From: Arbacia lixula
Lineage: Eukaryota > Echinodermata > Echinoidea > Arbacioida > Arbaciidae
Reading direction: 5' to 3'
NCBI GenBank assembly: GCA_963669155.1
Contig: OZ022581.1
Coordinates: 1,191,468 to 1,255,467 of the forward strand
DNA length: 64,000 nt
Below are positions 1-13,500 of the stretch, one piece after another. The notes below the pieces were generated by a model, which saw only the letters and a program-made list of their open reading frames with translations, made no database searches and was not told the DNA's origin. How positions within the stretch are numbered: the stretch's first letter is position 1; each line of letters opens with the position of its first letter. The position numbers and the translations under genes were made by a program.

Positions 1-1812
1 GCACAGGAAAGCACTGTAAATAATGGGAACCGGGATCAAACACGAAGGAACCAAAACAGGCTGCTATTTTAATTCCTTGCTGAATCCTTGGCGATGTAAC
101 CTGAAAGTATATCTGTATATTTGCCCCGAGCATTTCCAAGTCCACTCCACATCCGATTAGTTCGTCACGATTTGCAAATTGGCTCTCGGTGACTGATTGA
201 AGACAAGGGGGGCGGAGCGAGAGGCACACGATACGGACAGTGCCAGAGAGAATCGGAGGGGTTGTATTGTACTCCAACTGTTCTCGTTTTCTGAAAAGAA
301 ACTCTGAAAGTACGATGTTGCTTTGCTCATGGTAACGTCCCACCATATCACGTGATTAAAAGAACAGAACGTATAGCGAAGTTCTCCTTTGCTGGCGCAC
401 AGTTCAGAGCTGCAACGGTTGTAGGAATCTATTTACAAATTTAAAATGATGGTATTTTCCCAAAATATCGGCAACAATCAAGTGCGTTACATAAGATTTG
501 ATGGCAATTTCGAGTCTCGAAGTTACTATGCCAACAACTGCAGGACAGAAATTTACATAGAAATTCATGAAAATACGTAGTGATCTGATACTTGTCTGAA
601 GCAGAAAGTTACGAAGCTCAATAAATCTTGATCGGTATTTGCAATACGCATCGGTTCCGCCGATACGCATTCAAAATGGGCGAGATCCTCCTAATATTGT
701 CCGGACACCGCGCTAGAGTCAGTGAGAGTAATTTGTTGAATTGACGCGCCCATGGTGAAGCATAAAGAATTAGCTTTGGAACGATGTGTAAGCAGTTTGA
801 ACCTTCTCATAGGAATTAAACGTGATTGCATGTGTAGCATGAATAAAGCCCCTACATGTTGTCCGATAATATCAAAAACAGGTCCAGTTGTTTCGCCACT
901 GTGTGTTAACCGTAATTCGGATAGCCCTACTTTATCAGAGCGTTTAATGGAATATTGTGAACCAAGTACAATGTAGACTGTACAAATTTGAAGTACTTCT
1001 TTTGAAACCGCTTCTTAACGGATCGTTTGTAGGGTAAATATGCCTACATACTGTAATAGAAAACATGATACCAACGTTTTTTACGAAAAAAAAAAGCCAC
1101 AGAGAGGCAGAGGCAGAGGAAACATAAGGAAATATAAGCAAAACCGCATCACGCATCAATATTGCACTCGTACGATTGCAATGGAAGAAATTAAATTGAT
1201 TGATATTTTACAACTGGCATATTCCTTTATCAGCTGATCGAAGATTTTCTTCTTATGTTTTGAACGAGCAGTAAACCCGAAGGAACGCTACTTCTTCGGA
1301 GATTAATGCGCTAATACTATGAAAATATTTGCGTTTATTGGATCAGCGACCTACTTTCGATTGGCGCCAGGGGCAAATGAAAGATGGGTTTACAGCGATA
1401 CCTTGCGATACATTCCGAGATGGGCGGGACTCCGTATAGCACTTCCCCCGGCTAACACAATCACCATGGTGAATCACCATTATCACTTGATGTTTGCAAA
1501 TTTATTGATGCCGTTTTCCAGGGATGACTCTCTCTGTCTTTCCCATTCTTCCATTTCTTCTCATTCCCTGTATCACCCAACTCTATTATGTATATTGTAC
1601 ATGAAGTCGTGCTTTTTACAACAAAACAGGCTACAACTTGTTTCTCTTCATATTTCACTTTATCTCTATTCACGTAATTTTCCGGTACGTACAGCTCCAT
1701 TATGAATTACAGCTGAAATAGGAAACTTCCCTTACACATATAACAAGTTTACAATGATGGAAGAAACATGTTTCTATGGAGGATGCTTGACAAGATGTCG
1801 TTACCATGGGAG

Positions 1813-1843
1813 CTCCTCCTCCTCCTCCTCCTCCTCCTCCTCC
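1813..1843. repeat. (TCC)n microsatellite
   Basis: About ten perfect TCC/CTC units. It makes short serine or leucine runs in overlapping frames that should not be taken as protein. Confidence 0.9.
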
Positions 1844-3828
1844 GGTGCGGCACTAGGTGTATTATTTCTTTCTTCGCTGCCAGTCATGTCGGTACTAGGA
1901 GTTCCACTTTATCTCCTTTTACGTCACATATGCAATGCATTCTTGCTCAATTAATATACACAGCACGTCAAAAGGAGCATTTAATCTGGCACACAAAGGG
2001 TGCAAGATATGAAGGACTAACAATCATGCGAGGGTTTGGGCGCGTATAAGATGGAAGGTGGAAAAATAATGCCGCCAATGAATGGATATTTGCACAAATA
2101 GTTTACATGCTCAAGAGTGTGTTTCGTGGCGGGGGTATGATCTGAACATCTCTCGGCTCCTCACTTCACTAAAACTGAATCTTTATAAGAAATGTGTTTT
2201 TGCAAGTACTGTCATATTTACGGATATAAAAAGGCTAAAAGTTGAGCATTTTCTTACTGAAATAAATTTGACATGTACCTGACTCGATCCATTGACTGGC
2301 AGTATGTTAAGTAAAGGCAACAAAGCAGATGATTATCACCATCATGATAATGAATTCAAGATGAAACAGATTTATACGTTTAGACCTTGAAGAACTTTCT
2401 CTGCTTAAGTACTATTATTCAGGTCAATCCGCTTTCCCACCCGAGTTCTGGTGACGCCAAAATGATAACCATAATTCGCTCTCCAGATTTATCCAATCAA
2501 GATTCATTGCTAGATTAACAGCGAGAAAAGCACTAAGCTGCGACGCTCTGGGCCTGAGGGAAAATAATACCTCATTAGGTTCAAGCATGAAACATAAAGT
2601 CAACGGGATTATGTGATCATTCTTCTACCTTTCTCTCTCTCTAAAGGTTATCTCTAACACCCCCCCCCCCTTTTCAACCCCTATCTCCCCCCCCCCCTCT
2701 CTCTCTCCACCTATCTACCAATCGATCTTCTTTCACATTGTTCTTTAACTGGCTGTCTGTCCCTTTCTGTATTACTCCATCTTTTTCTTTCGACATTTTA
2801 CGTCTCTCCCTCTATGCGTATTATGTTGAGCTCTCTGTCTTCCTGTCCGTCTCTCTCTAAATATATTCACCTGCATTTGTCTTTTCTCGTTTCCCATCCT
2901 AATTATTCTTCCAGTAATTGTGTCAGAAAAGTCTCCCTCTCTTCCATAAATGCTACTTATTGCGTGTTGAACCTTGCTTTGAATTATTTAAGCGTTTTTT
3001 GTAATCATAAGTCTGAACATGTTAGATGTTTGAAAAACACCTTCCTTAGCTCAGAACATCTACATTTCTCTCCCTTTGGAATTCACCCCTTCCCTTCCCT
3101 GTACGAGCCATACAAGTTCATCTCCGTACATAGCCCTATAGCAAGCTGACCTCCCACCATATCATAAATAGTCTGAAATGTACAATATGAAACGTATTAT
3201 GTATCAGATTCCGAGGGCGCTTCTGTTTCCCCCACACATTAAGTATGAAATCGATCTTCTCTTGTCATCGCCTCTTTACATTCGACTTGAGATTTGAATT
3301 CTAATCTCTGAATATGAGTGTTTTGTTGATGCACAGTCCGCCCCAATGCAAGAAGGACACATGTGACCATTCCTGGTACAAATGACATGAGTAACGAGAA
3401 ATGTTATCATTAAGGTAATTTCTCATAAGAGATGAGGCGTGTCGAGTAGCTAGGCTACCACGCAAACCGCCAAAACTCATTTTCCCATTTATGTTCTTGT
3501 GGCGATAATCTAACAGATTCTTCTCTTTGTTTCATCCTTTCATGTTACATTACGTAAAATCCATGAAGCAGACTAACAATATAAAACAACGATGATATGG
3601 CCATCCTGTTTTCCACATCTGATCCACATCACGGGACACGCACTAACGTTGGTACTAGGTGTTTTTAAAAAAAAATGTTGATACAGTGTATTTTTGAAAA
3701 AATAATTCAAAATTAGTTACAAGTCAAATCAAGCAGCAATTAACCCATTATATAGTCAATAGATGCCACTGATTTAGAACCAGGTTTTGTGACATTTTAT
3801 TATTTACTTTTTGTGTATTCATCCTCTG

Positions 3829-4180
3829 AATGTTTAAGGAGATTTTCACTTTTTGATAAATTTGGATCTAAAAATGTATGTGTATCAGAGAATATATTCA
3901 GAACACAGCAATGGCAACTGTGCATCATGCATGTCAACCCACAACTTCTTTTCTGCCAGAAGCATCATGCATTATTAATGATACTGTGATGGAAGATGAC
4001 ACAATTTTTACATCCAAATATGTCCAAAAGTGAAAATCTTATTGAATGTTCACAGGATTATTCCAAGAAAAATTAATGATGCCATGTCACGAAAACTTGC
4101 TTCTAAAAAAATTGACATTCCTTGACTGTATGATGTGTCAAGTACAGCTCGATTCGAGTTGTAACTTATGATTTCTTATC
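3829..4180. repeat. Foldback repeat, family A, copy 1
   Basis: The left arm begins with GAGATTTTCACTTTTTGA and a partly complementary right arm (AAAAGTGAAAATCTTATT) follows about 190 bp later. Related sequence recurs at 5197-5462 and 47725-48150, including the tail motif ending near GAGTTGTAA. This suggests a dispersed non-autonomous element. No coding capacity and no clear target duplication were seen. Confidence 0.6.
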
Positions 4181-4539
4181 ATTTTTTTCATGTCAAAATG
4201 TTGTTCTTAATGTGCATTTATACTCCGGATCTATATAACATACACTATAACGCCCAAAATAAACATGCTCTAATCAATCTTTCTTTTTTTTCACGACCGA
4301 TTTAAGATAAACATCGTATTCATATAATAATATTGCTTATAACCGTTAACGTTGCATTGTTCTTTAAAATGCTTGATATAGAGAATGGTTGCAATAGCAC
4401 ACAAGTCATCATTTCATTGTATCCACACTTGGGTAAAATGAGTCATTTGTGTAGCTGGTGGCATGCTGCTCTCTGGGATTTGAGTGTATTGCTGGTGATA
4501 TCAACCACAAACATGACAAATGACACGTTAAGGAATAAT

Positions 4540-4720
4540 ACTAATAACAGCAACAATAATAACAATAGCAATACTAATAATACTAATAATAATAACAATA
4601 ATAACAATAATTAACAGCATTTATATAGCGCTTGTCACAAAGAATGTCTCTAAGCGCTTAAGGACAAATTTATTACAAAGACAAGGAATTTCAGCTAAAT
4701 GTATACGTGTTGACAATTGA
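4540..4720. repeat. AAT/AAC-rich microsatellite followed by a dispersed-repeat-like segment
   Basis: An AAT/AAC-rich run (about 4540-4612) leads into a segment with CATTTATATAGCGCTTG and CTCTAAGCGCTTAAG. This motif pair looks like a dispersed repeat of marine invertebrates. That recognition is from memory of the motif, so the family is not named. Confidence 0.4.
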
Positions 4721-5196
4721 AAGAAGACAGTTGAAACTACATATGCTAAGGAAAGTCTATTTTCGAAAAAGTAGGTTTTTCACAAAGATTTAAATTTGTC
4801 TGTTGAGTCTGCTTGTTATATGCTCTGAGGTAGATTTTTCTAAAGTTGAGGGGATGCTGAATAAAAAAGATCGGGAACCACAAGACTGGGTATTGGTGGC
4901 AGGAACTACCAAGAATGATTTTCTGCCCGAACCAAGTTGCGGGAGGGTGAGTATTCTGATATTAATAGTTGAAGATAGACTGGAGCTGATTTTATACAAA
5001 GGAGCAATCCTTTTGACCTCTCCATTGTCATGTTTGTATCAGCCTCTCTGGTTGGCGTTGTGTCCTCATAGGATGCATGTAACTAAAATTTTGTTTTGAA
5101 AATGTGCATTTTCTAAAAAAAAAAATATGCACCATTTTAACTGTACATTTGATACAACATTAGATATACGTTTTTATACACATACCTGTATGAAAA

Positions 5197-5462
5197 AAAA
5201 AACATGATGTTTGTGGCAGAAAAGAAGTTGTGGGTTGACATGTCGGATGCACAATGGCCATTGTTGTGTTATGGATGAAGTGTCTGATATACACAAATGT
5301 TTATATCTAAATTTTTCCCAAAATGAAAATCTCATCAAATATGCACAGGATTATTACAAGACAAGTAAATTATGAAATGTCACAAAACCTACTTTTAAAA
5401 GAATTAACATCCCTTGACATGATGTTGTGTCAATTTCAGCTTTATTTGAGTTTTAATCTATT
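5197..5462. repeat. Foldback repeat, family A, partial copy 2
   Basis: Shares with 3829-4180 the block GAAAATCTCATCAAAT...CACAGGATTATT and the tail TGTCAATTTCAGC...GAGTT. The sequence before it is the reverse complement of the inner part of copy 1, as expected for one arm of a foldback. Confidence 0.5.
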
Positions 5463-6079
5463 TAAAATAATTTACCAAAATTGTCGAAAACATTTTTAAA
5501 CCTCGTAGAAGTGTAAATATAGCAAGCGGTATCGGCCAGTGCTCCTGTATGAACAGATCTTACAAACGGGTTCAGATGGGGGCGTTTGCGATGTTTTGCT
5601 TGATCGATCTGCGCAGTAAAAAAAAAACGGAGTTCACGATCCAACCAATATTTTCTCACTCTCTCCTCCTCTCCATCTGTTCAGCTCTCACTCTCTTTGT
5701 ATTTCCTCTTCTATCTCCTTTCTCTCCTTCAACCCACCAGTTTCCCTCCCGCCCACCCCCTGTTCACTTTTCTGACAAATACGAGACTTATCCCCGCCTT
5801 ACGTACGGCCTGTTTAATGCCTTAATTTCGAGGCTTGTTCCGACTGATTTCTCTCTCACCGTCCACACCTGATCCAGTGGTGGCCAGCGGGCACTCTGGC
5901 CAAAAATACACAATCACGTTTCACTTTTCCTTCATCAGTTTTGTACTTCATGTAACACTAGTCTCTGCTCAAAGTCTTCCAGAAATCTCATATCGAGGTT
6001 TCATAAATATTAATGATAGTGTCTGCAGACGGCAGGAAAATTCAGCGTTTGAGGCACCCTTCCTTTTGGTCACGCGGAT

Positions 6080-6099
6080 GGGGGGGGGGGGGGGGGGGG
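6080..6099. repeat. Poly-G run
   Basis: About 20 consecutive G residues, with quadruplex potential and likely variable length. No gene context. Confidence 0.9.
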
Positions 6100-6140
6100 T
6101 TGACCTACGCAATATAGAAACCTAACACACATCGTACTGG

Positions 6141-6288
6141 TCATGCTGCATATAGGTTTTCAATTACTGAAGCTTACCATCAATGGTAACTACCATGGCA
6201 ATAGCCAATGAGCTCTCGGTATCGCACATGTACAATTGATGAAAAAGGGGTACAATACTTGAAAACTTATATGCAACATGGCCCTGGG
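6141..6288. mobile_element. Degenerate MITE of the GTTGCATAAAACTTACCAT type
   Basis: Imperfect terminal inverted repeats (left CTGCATATAGGTTTTCAA, right TTGAAAACTTATATGCAA) enclose ACCATCAATGGTAACTACC. The layout matches the better preserved element at 26761-26919. It is non-coding. Confidence 0.6.
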
Positions 6289-7809
6289 TTGGTTATACGT
6301 TACATGATTATCATCATCATCACGGTCATTAGTATAATCATCACTCATTTCGCTTTACATAATGTAAATGGGCACAATTAAGGAATGAACATTAAGCCAT
6401 TTCTTTTGTTACCTGCTTGCCCAACAAAGCAACACGCGCGATGTAACTAAACTTTGACACCGAGTTGGCCAAACTCTGTGTATACAGGGCTGTGATTTTA
6501 ATCTTAGTACCTTAAATCAGTCTCTTTATTTAAACCATTGTATCATGAATATTCGACAGTTATACCAAGAGCCTGCCCTATTCAGTTACACATTTCCTTT
6601 GTCCCTGTCGTCCTTTCTCCATCTATCTTGTCTGTCCTTCATTCATTTCCCTTTTTGTCCTTCAGTCATCTTTTAGTTCCATCATCCATCCATCCATCGT
6701 TCATTTCCGTCTTCATATTCAAGATTCAAGATTCAAGACATTCAAGTTAATTTATTGTCATGTATGAAAATACACAAAATTTGCTTTCGGGCATAAAGTT
6801 ACAAACATGAATACAGTAAACAATGGCATAAATAATACATTGAAAAGCAATCATAACTGTTAAAATATGTATTGCACAACTGTTTGAGAAGAGAGAGAGA
6901 GAGAGAGAGAGATAAAGAAAGGGGGAGAATAAGATCACAGAGGGTAGAAGAGAAAAAAATAGAAGCTAAGAAGAGAAGAGAAGTCTGACAGAAACAGGAC
7001 AGTGACATTGTGCAACCTACTTGTACAGCACCGATGACTGGCACTGTACCTCCTATACTTTATTATAATAATAATAAATCTTTCGGTGTTCTTCCCTTTC
7101 TTTCCGTATCCATTTGTGCTTTCTGTTCTCCATTAGTTTTCTATTTATGCACTTCATTCGTCTTTCTTTTTTTTATTGCATCCATCTTTCATTTCTGTCT
7201 TCCATCCATCTTTCTTGATGCCCTTTATCCTTCTCACAATTCCGTCCTGCATCAATATTTCCTTTCTATCCTTCAACAGTCACCCCTTTGTTCTTAATTT
7301 GCCCTTTTCTCCTTTTCCTTCGCCGTATTATACGATTTCTTCTTCTTAGACCTCCTCCTCCTCTGCCTCTTCCTCGTTCTCCAATTTTCCCCTTCTAATA
7401 TCGCAAGAAATGCCAGCAGCATGTGCGATCATCAAGAGGGCTCTGTAAATACGATATACCTGATTTCCACTTGACAATTCCCTGACGAAATTTCATGTGC
7501 CATGTTTTGAAAAACGAGAGGATTTACCCGGCAGATGCGCGCCAATTTCTAGCCAATCTTCGTCTTTTTATTGTCTTCAAGGGAATGAATTGCAAATGCA
7601 GACCCAGTTTGGACTGCTGTTTTCCTGGGTATGGCTGTTGACAAAATGATCACGTATGGCATGGAAATTCTATACTGAATATAAATGGGCTGAACTATGG
7701 AAAGAGAGAAACGGATAGAGAGAGAAAGAGATAAGAAGAAGAATTTACAGATGGAAAGAGTGAAAAAGGGAGAATAAGGAAGTGACATAGAGCCATCAAA
7801 ATGACAGGT

Positions 7810-7810
<1 letters not shown>

Positions 7811-7859
<49 letters not shown>
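7811..7859. repeat. (GA)n microsatellite
   Basis: About 23 GA units, followed by a short G run. Confidence 0.95.
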
Positions 7860-7861
<2 letters not shown>

Positions 7862-8559
7862 GGGGGTGGCAACAATGATAATAGAGAAAGGGAAAGTGAA
7901 AGACGTCCGCACACAGAAAACAGAGATATAACCTAAGAGACAGATTAAACATCGGTCATCGGTTGCATGCCCCAAATAACGAAATGAAAATCTGACAGAA
8001 AGGCCAATAAAAGTTAACTGTTAAGGAGAATCGTAAAGTCTAGCTACTCAGCGGGAACGATAAAGAGAAGTAACTATGTGAAATAGATGGGCAAATAGAG
8101 TGTCGGGGTAGAGGGAGATTGAGATAACGCAAAATGGGGAGGAGTGACACGCCTGAATGTTCTAGCTTCCAAATTCAAATTTGTCTCCATTTAGAGCTCT
8201 TTCCTCTCTCGCTAGAGCAAATTTGTTGAAGCGCGGAGGAAATTCCCTGAGCGATTGATCGATCTGCTCATAAAAGGAACAAAGTTCACAATCCCAGCCC
8301 TTAGATGTCGGTCGATAAAATAGTATCGCCTCCTACTTAGTCTTAGCTATTTTAGTTTAAAGGAGAGGAAGAAGTGAAGACGTTGTGGACGTTTCAGTAA
8401 TATCTGCCCAGTGGCGTACAGTAACTAAATTGGGGTACTGTCATGACTGTATGTCGGCCACAAATGCCAATAGATGCTAATGCATGTATAGTTTGGTAAA
8501 CATCGGTAGAGTGGCGTCATAATTATAGGAAAATGAAAATTGCCTCAATTTGACTTCAT

Positions 8560-8604
8560 CTTCATACACGCACACATACGCACACACATGCACACACCCA
8601 CACA

Positions 8605-8666
<62 letters not shown>

Positions 8667-8702
8667 TACAGACACATGCACACTCTACACGCACACACAT
8701 AT
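8560..8702. repeat. (CA)n microsatellite
   Basis: A pure CA core of roughly 55 bp (8605-8660) with interrupted CA flanks. Confidence 0.95.
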
Positions 8703-8943
8703 ACACCCTGATACGTGTATATCTAAATACTTCACCGCAAAATTTTGGATATGATTAACTGATGATCTACACAATTGATTGGGGAGGGTTGAACATTTTG
8801 TTAAAAAAAAAAAAGAAATTGGCCGTTTCGTGAAATCAAGGACCACAGCATATTTGTTCTGCCGTTTACCGGAAAAGCATTAAGAATGGATAATTTCTAT
8901 TGATGTTCATTTACTCGATGTGTCCATGCTTTATCTAAATGGA

Positions 8944-9109
8944 TAAGGCCACCTCTCGACCCGATCAGTCGTGCGATTCTGCGACTTGCTGAATCGCTGG
9001 ATCCGGTCTTTGGATTTGTCAAACGTCAAATAGGTGTCGTCACATTTCCAGTCGAGGCTTCTTACAACTACAGAATCGTGGCAAAGTCGTGTCGTGTGCA
9101 GTGGCCTTA
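8944..9109. mobile_element. MITE, family B (TAAGGCCAC ends), copy 1
   Basis: Begins TAAGGCCACCTCTCGAC and ends GTGCAGTGGCCTTA, an imperfect inverted pair. The inside carries CGATTCTGCGACTTGCTGAAT and CAGAATCGTGGCAAAGTCGTG, both recurring in the copies at 28727-28884 and 42786-42930. Confidence 0.65.
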
Positions 9110-9947
9110 AGCACGTGACCAATACGTTTCGACGTGTAAAAGATGCTAGACACGTGGGCTTTACAAGGCACATGCATTTTTGTTTCTCGGTCAAACTTCG
9201 ACTTTCAACAGGAAGATGTTATTTTGTGTAGCTCGTCGTAATTTCAACTGCCTGATGTTCAAAAATAAATATAAATCGTCAAGAAGTATGGATTAATCAA
9301 CAAAATCATGAGTTCAAACAAAATCCTACTTTAATACTATTCATACTTTGATATCTCAGACTCGTATTTTTATTGTTAAGTCAATGATTGCGATACATAG
9401 AATGATAAATCATTTGAAATTGTAGTCGTTATCACATCAATTTTGATTCAGCAATCCATCAATATTTTTTTCAATTCTAAATTGTATCCTTTTTTGAATG
9501 TACACCTTGTATGTTCAGCTCTTCTTCCTGACTGCTTTTGCTGTTTGCGGTTTCTTCATTCACCTGTGCTTTCTCTCCTTCCTTTTCTTTCTGTTCCTCT
9601 TCTTTGTTTGTGTATAATTTCCCCTTACTTCTTCTCCTCCACCTATGTTGTAAGTATACATGCAATAATACTACCAACCATGCATGCCGAAGGCTGGAGA
9701 TCTCAGATTTACGATATATCCTGAATGGTCGTGCCGCTTGTGTAATTCAGCTTTCTCTGCTTGGAGACTGTTTGCCAAGGATCTCTTTCCCAGTCTTTCT
9801 ACGAATTCTCTTCGAGCATCGCCCTCCATGGGGGGCCATCTCCTACGCAACGTTCGGCTTAATTTATATTTCTACATGTACATTGTTCTAGTAAACATGA
9901 ATGATTCCGCATCAAACCATAAAATGCGGTCTTTCTTAACAAGGTGA

Positions 9948-10036
9948 AGCTTTATATACCCGATGCGATGCTTCTCCATTGCATTTATGTGTATAATGCT
10001 TGCGCAAATATACACTAACGGCGCATAAAGGGTTAT
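9948..10036. mobile_element. Short inverted-repeat element, family C, copy 1 (reverse orientation)
   Basis: An approximately 90-bp unit ending GGCGCATAAAGGGTTA. Read in reverse it matches the unit that starts TTAACCCTTTATGCGCCAAC at 21477 and a third copy at 33960. Low-level palindromy in each suggests a very small MITE. Confidence 0.5.
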
Positions 10037-10277
10037 ATAAACAACTTCCATCACATAATTAGAATTCGAGATATCTTAAAATAACAAACGCTTTAAAAAA
10101 TAGTATGATGAATTCGTTTCTTCAATTGAAGCTTTGATCGCTCGTGTAAATAACACGTTTTAATAATCTTTCCTTAATAAGGAACCACACTAGAATTTTG
10201 CACAAGTTATTCCCACAGCTCCCATAGAGCAAGAGTTTATCTGGCAAAAGGATTAACGTTATTTCTAATTGATACAG

Positions 10278-10576
10278 GAGGATGCAGTCATCGTCCACTT
10301 CGAACCCGCCCTGCGTGGAATCTCTACCACCCTGTGACCCATCACAGCCGCCTTGCCAGCCCGCCGTCCCCTTATGCCAGTCCAGTGGCAGCCAGCCCAC
10401 TAGCAGTCAGTCCACTGGAAGCCAATCCGTCAGCCAATCTATGAGCGACGTCGACCCAGATTACGGTGATGGAAACATGGCGTCGACCTATGACGACATG
10501 GGCCTCTCCGGCCCGTCGATGATCTTTCACGAGATACTCCGTGCATACGACCACCGCGTTCGGCCGAACTATGGAG
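10278..10576 (+). CDS. Receptor exon 1 as seen here: N-terminal region ending in RVRPNYGG
   Basis: Acceptor GATACAG at 10271-10277, donor GTAGGT at 10577. The first in-frame ATG is 10282, but the frame is open back to the acceptor. About 75 residues are rich in S, Q, P and C (several SQSTGSQ-like units). Then comes ILRAYDHRVRPNYG, the conserved opening of the ligand-binding domain (compare YDARIRPNFKG in glycine receptors). The exon ends with one base of a glycine codon that is completed at 22887. There is no hydrophobic leader. Confidence 0.85.
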
Positions 10577-13500
10577 GTAGGTCAAATTGTGAATATAGTT
10601 CTCATGACTTAGCATCTACAGTGGTGGGTTGATTGCCTGCCGTGGATGGTGCTGTTACCACAGCTTACATTTATTACCATTATCAGAACTTTTACAGGGC
10701 TCAAGTACAAAGTCAATCAACCAATGCAATTCAACTTATTTCCCCTTCCTTAATACTGTAACGGGATTTTTCTCCGGGTGAAGGATTGTTCTAGCTACAT
10801 GTGTTTATTTTCACCAGCACACATACACTCCACTCCGGCGATCGTTGGTGCACCCGTTATGTGGTAGCGTGGCATGCCACCAACGATCCACATCATGATA
10901 GAAGAAAAGGCTCTCACTCCAACATTTCAGTTAAAGTTGATTTATTGACGATAAGACTGCATAATGCACCGAAGTAAATCGTATAGAACTCACTCTAAGG
11001 CGGAGAAATACAAACTCTCTGACTTAAAGCTAAAACTGAACTCTCTGGTTCCAAGTTAGAACCAAATCCTCCCTAAACTCGGGATTGCTCGTGAATTTAT
11101 ACCCTATCTCTATCATCGTGTGACCTTGGGCCAGCCCTCAGTGAGTTTAAGGCACGCGACCAAACTCTTTTGTCCGCGCAAGCGTGGCCTTGGAATTACG
11201 TAATCAAGGACGGTCGAGGCTGAAGACTCGTGGCCCGGCCTTGTGTTACGTAACTGAAGGCCAGCGTATGCATGGTCGAAAAACAACTTAGAGGACGACA
11301 AACAACTTCGAGGCCGAACCGATTAACTCTTAACAAACAACTTCGAGGCCGAAACGATTAACTCTTACCAAACAACCTCGAGGCCGAAGTGATTAACTCC
11401 CGAGGCCGAAGCTATCAACTACCGAGGCCAAAACGATTAACTTATATAAAGGCTTTGCTCAATTTCTGACCAGCAAGGAGGGACAATTTGCAAGGATTTA
11501 GACGTGCTGTGTGGGCATTTTGTCACCCCTATTTTACACAAATAAGGATAATTCTCAGTGTACCTGTGTGAGCAATATTAGCCCTCTAAATTCGTAACAC
11601 TATCCCCCTCTAACGAAAAAGTCACTGTCCTCAGTGACAGTTCTATGTATATGAAACTCTTTATATGCTTTACCGAGTGAGGAAAATGAAAAAGCAGTAA
11701 TTAGGAACTGACAAAATCAAACACATGGATTAAATTTAAAACACAATCTTACGTCGTATCATAACCCAATGATTCTCAAATATAAAATCAAAAATATAAA
11801 AGGTGTCCCGTATATAAACGCATGCAATCGCACAAACAGTAATTATTATACTGGTGTCATAAAATACGAATTAGTAATACAACCCGGTAAGTAGAAGAGA
11901 TAAATGCATGGCAGATTACAGAGATAATCACAAAACTAATACACCCTAATCCCTTGATCCAATTACATTGTATGTACACACAAAGGGACGTAGTTCGATA
12001 GCATAACCTGCTCAAGCACGATGTAGACTATAATAGTGCAACACAGCTACTCGCTCTAGAAGGCACAAAAGGAGAGTAGAATAGAATCAAGCAAAGACGT
12101 GTGGGATAGGTAAAGCGATAAAGAGAGAATGGAAGAACGAGCGCTGGAAAGCGAGGAAAAGTGCCTGCAGTATTTCAACAACACCAATTACTTATAATAA
12201 GAACGATCATCACACATAGACTAATCACAAAGAACCGACAAATTGCCACTTTCTCATGCTTCAAAAATTTGAATATAACGAACGGTATACCCTGTATCTG
12301 TGCAGACATAAGTAAAAGACGAGAAATTCCTCTCTCTTTTTTATAAAAAAAAAAAAAAAAAACACGAAAAATGTAGTGACACGTAAATATTACGAATTTC
12401 GGTTCCTTTGCCCATGCTCGAACGACATAATAATCATATTTACATCACAACTTCTAATGAAACAATATCGTTAAATAAAATGTTTAAAAGGCAACGAAAA
12501 CAAAACCACCTGGTCAACCTGTACACATATTACATAACCACTTACTGAAAAGGACACGTCAATAGCTATACATTCAGTACTTAGAATAAACAACCTACAC
12601 ATTTTAATGGTCAACCGAAGTAAGAACCGGGTACAAAAAGTATAGTCACCAATACCCATGTTGAAAAGACAAAAATAGAAATTTGGACGAGGTCCCCATA
12701 GTGTAAGGAAGGACATTCAAGAAAGGGAAAAATGTGAGAAGAGAAGGACAGAGGTCAGAAATAGATAGATAAAAGAACAATATAGAAAACAACTACGTTC
12801 CCACCGATACGTAAAAGGTGGAAAACCGTTTGGAACGAACATATCCGACCAAACCAAAAAGAAATTATACAAGTCCTTCGCCAAATACATGTACATCAAA
12901 AAAAATATAACAATTAAAACAAAAACGTAAAATGATTCTGCTGGTCAAACGGAGTTCATTGTCCAGTAGCAAGAATGTACTTAAGTCCCATCATGTATGT
13001 GGCACACGATCATCTCATTTAAACTCGCTCCGTCCGTATCTATAATGTCCACGTATTGTATCGTGCCAGCAGTTCGAGTCCGTGGAGCGTTAATACAGGG
13101 ATAAAGTTTTAATCATATTAGAGACTTTCGGAATTATCTTCTTGTCACCCACGAAAGATGCTGCCGAAGTGCCAAACGGGAAAGGCGGGGAGGAGAAGGG
13201 ATGGGGTCCTGAAACGACTTGTACTTGCGAAGAGGACGCAGCTCCTTACTGCGTGTCTCAGGAGTGGGAAAAGGCTTTAACTAGCGCTACGCTTCGCGGA
13301 TGCCACAACGATGAGGTCGATCACGCGTCCAATTTGGTTAACTTTTCCAACAATATTGCTTAAAGTGAAAATTCTGCGGCCCGGTAAAACCAGCAATGGC
13401 GCTCGTATCAAGGAACGCAGGGCAGATCCTCACTTTTCACAAAACTGCCGGTGTTGCGACGAAAAAAAAAACACATGTAACCTTTCGCGATACATTTGAG

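Larger units (their letters stand above)
1..10277. other. Stretch without a recognised gene (upstream of the receptor)
   Basis: No open frame here has recognisable conserved protein content. The longer ones are low-complexity translations of CT, GA or CA tracts. The region holds simple repeats (TCC near 1813, a G run near 6080, GA near 7811, CA near 8605), MITE-like copies near 3829, 5197, 6141, 8944 and 9948, and a repeat near 4609. The missing first exon of the receptor gene (signal peptide) could lie here or further upstream. I did not find a convincing candidate. Confidence 0.6.

Noticed and set aside
9443-9891. Signal-peptide exon for the receptor
   Set aside because: The hydrophobic frames are T-rich low-complexity sequence, with no convincing donor in the phase needed by 10278.
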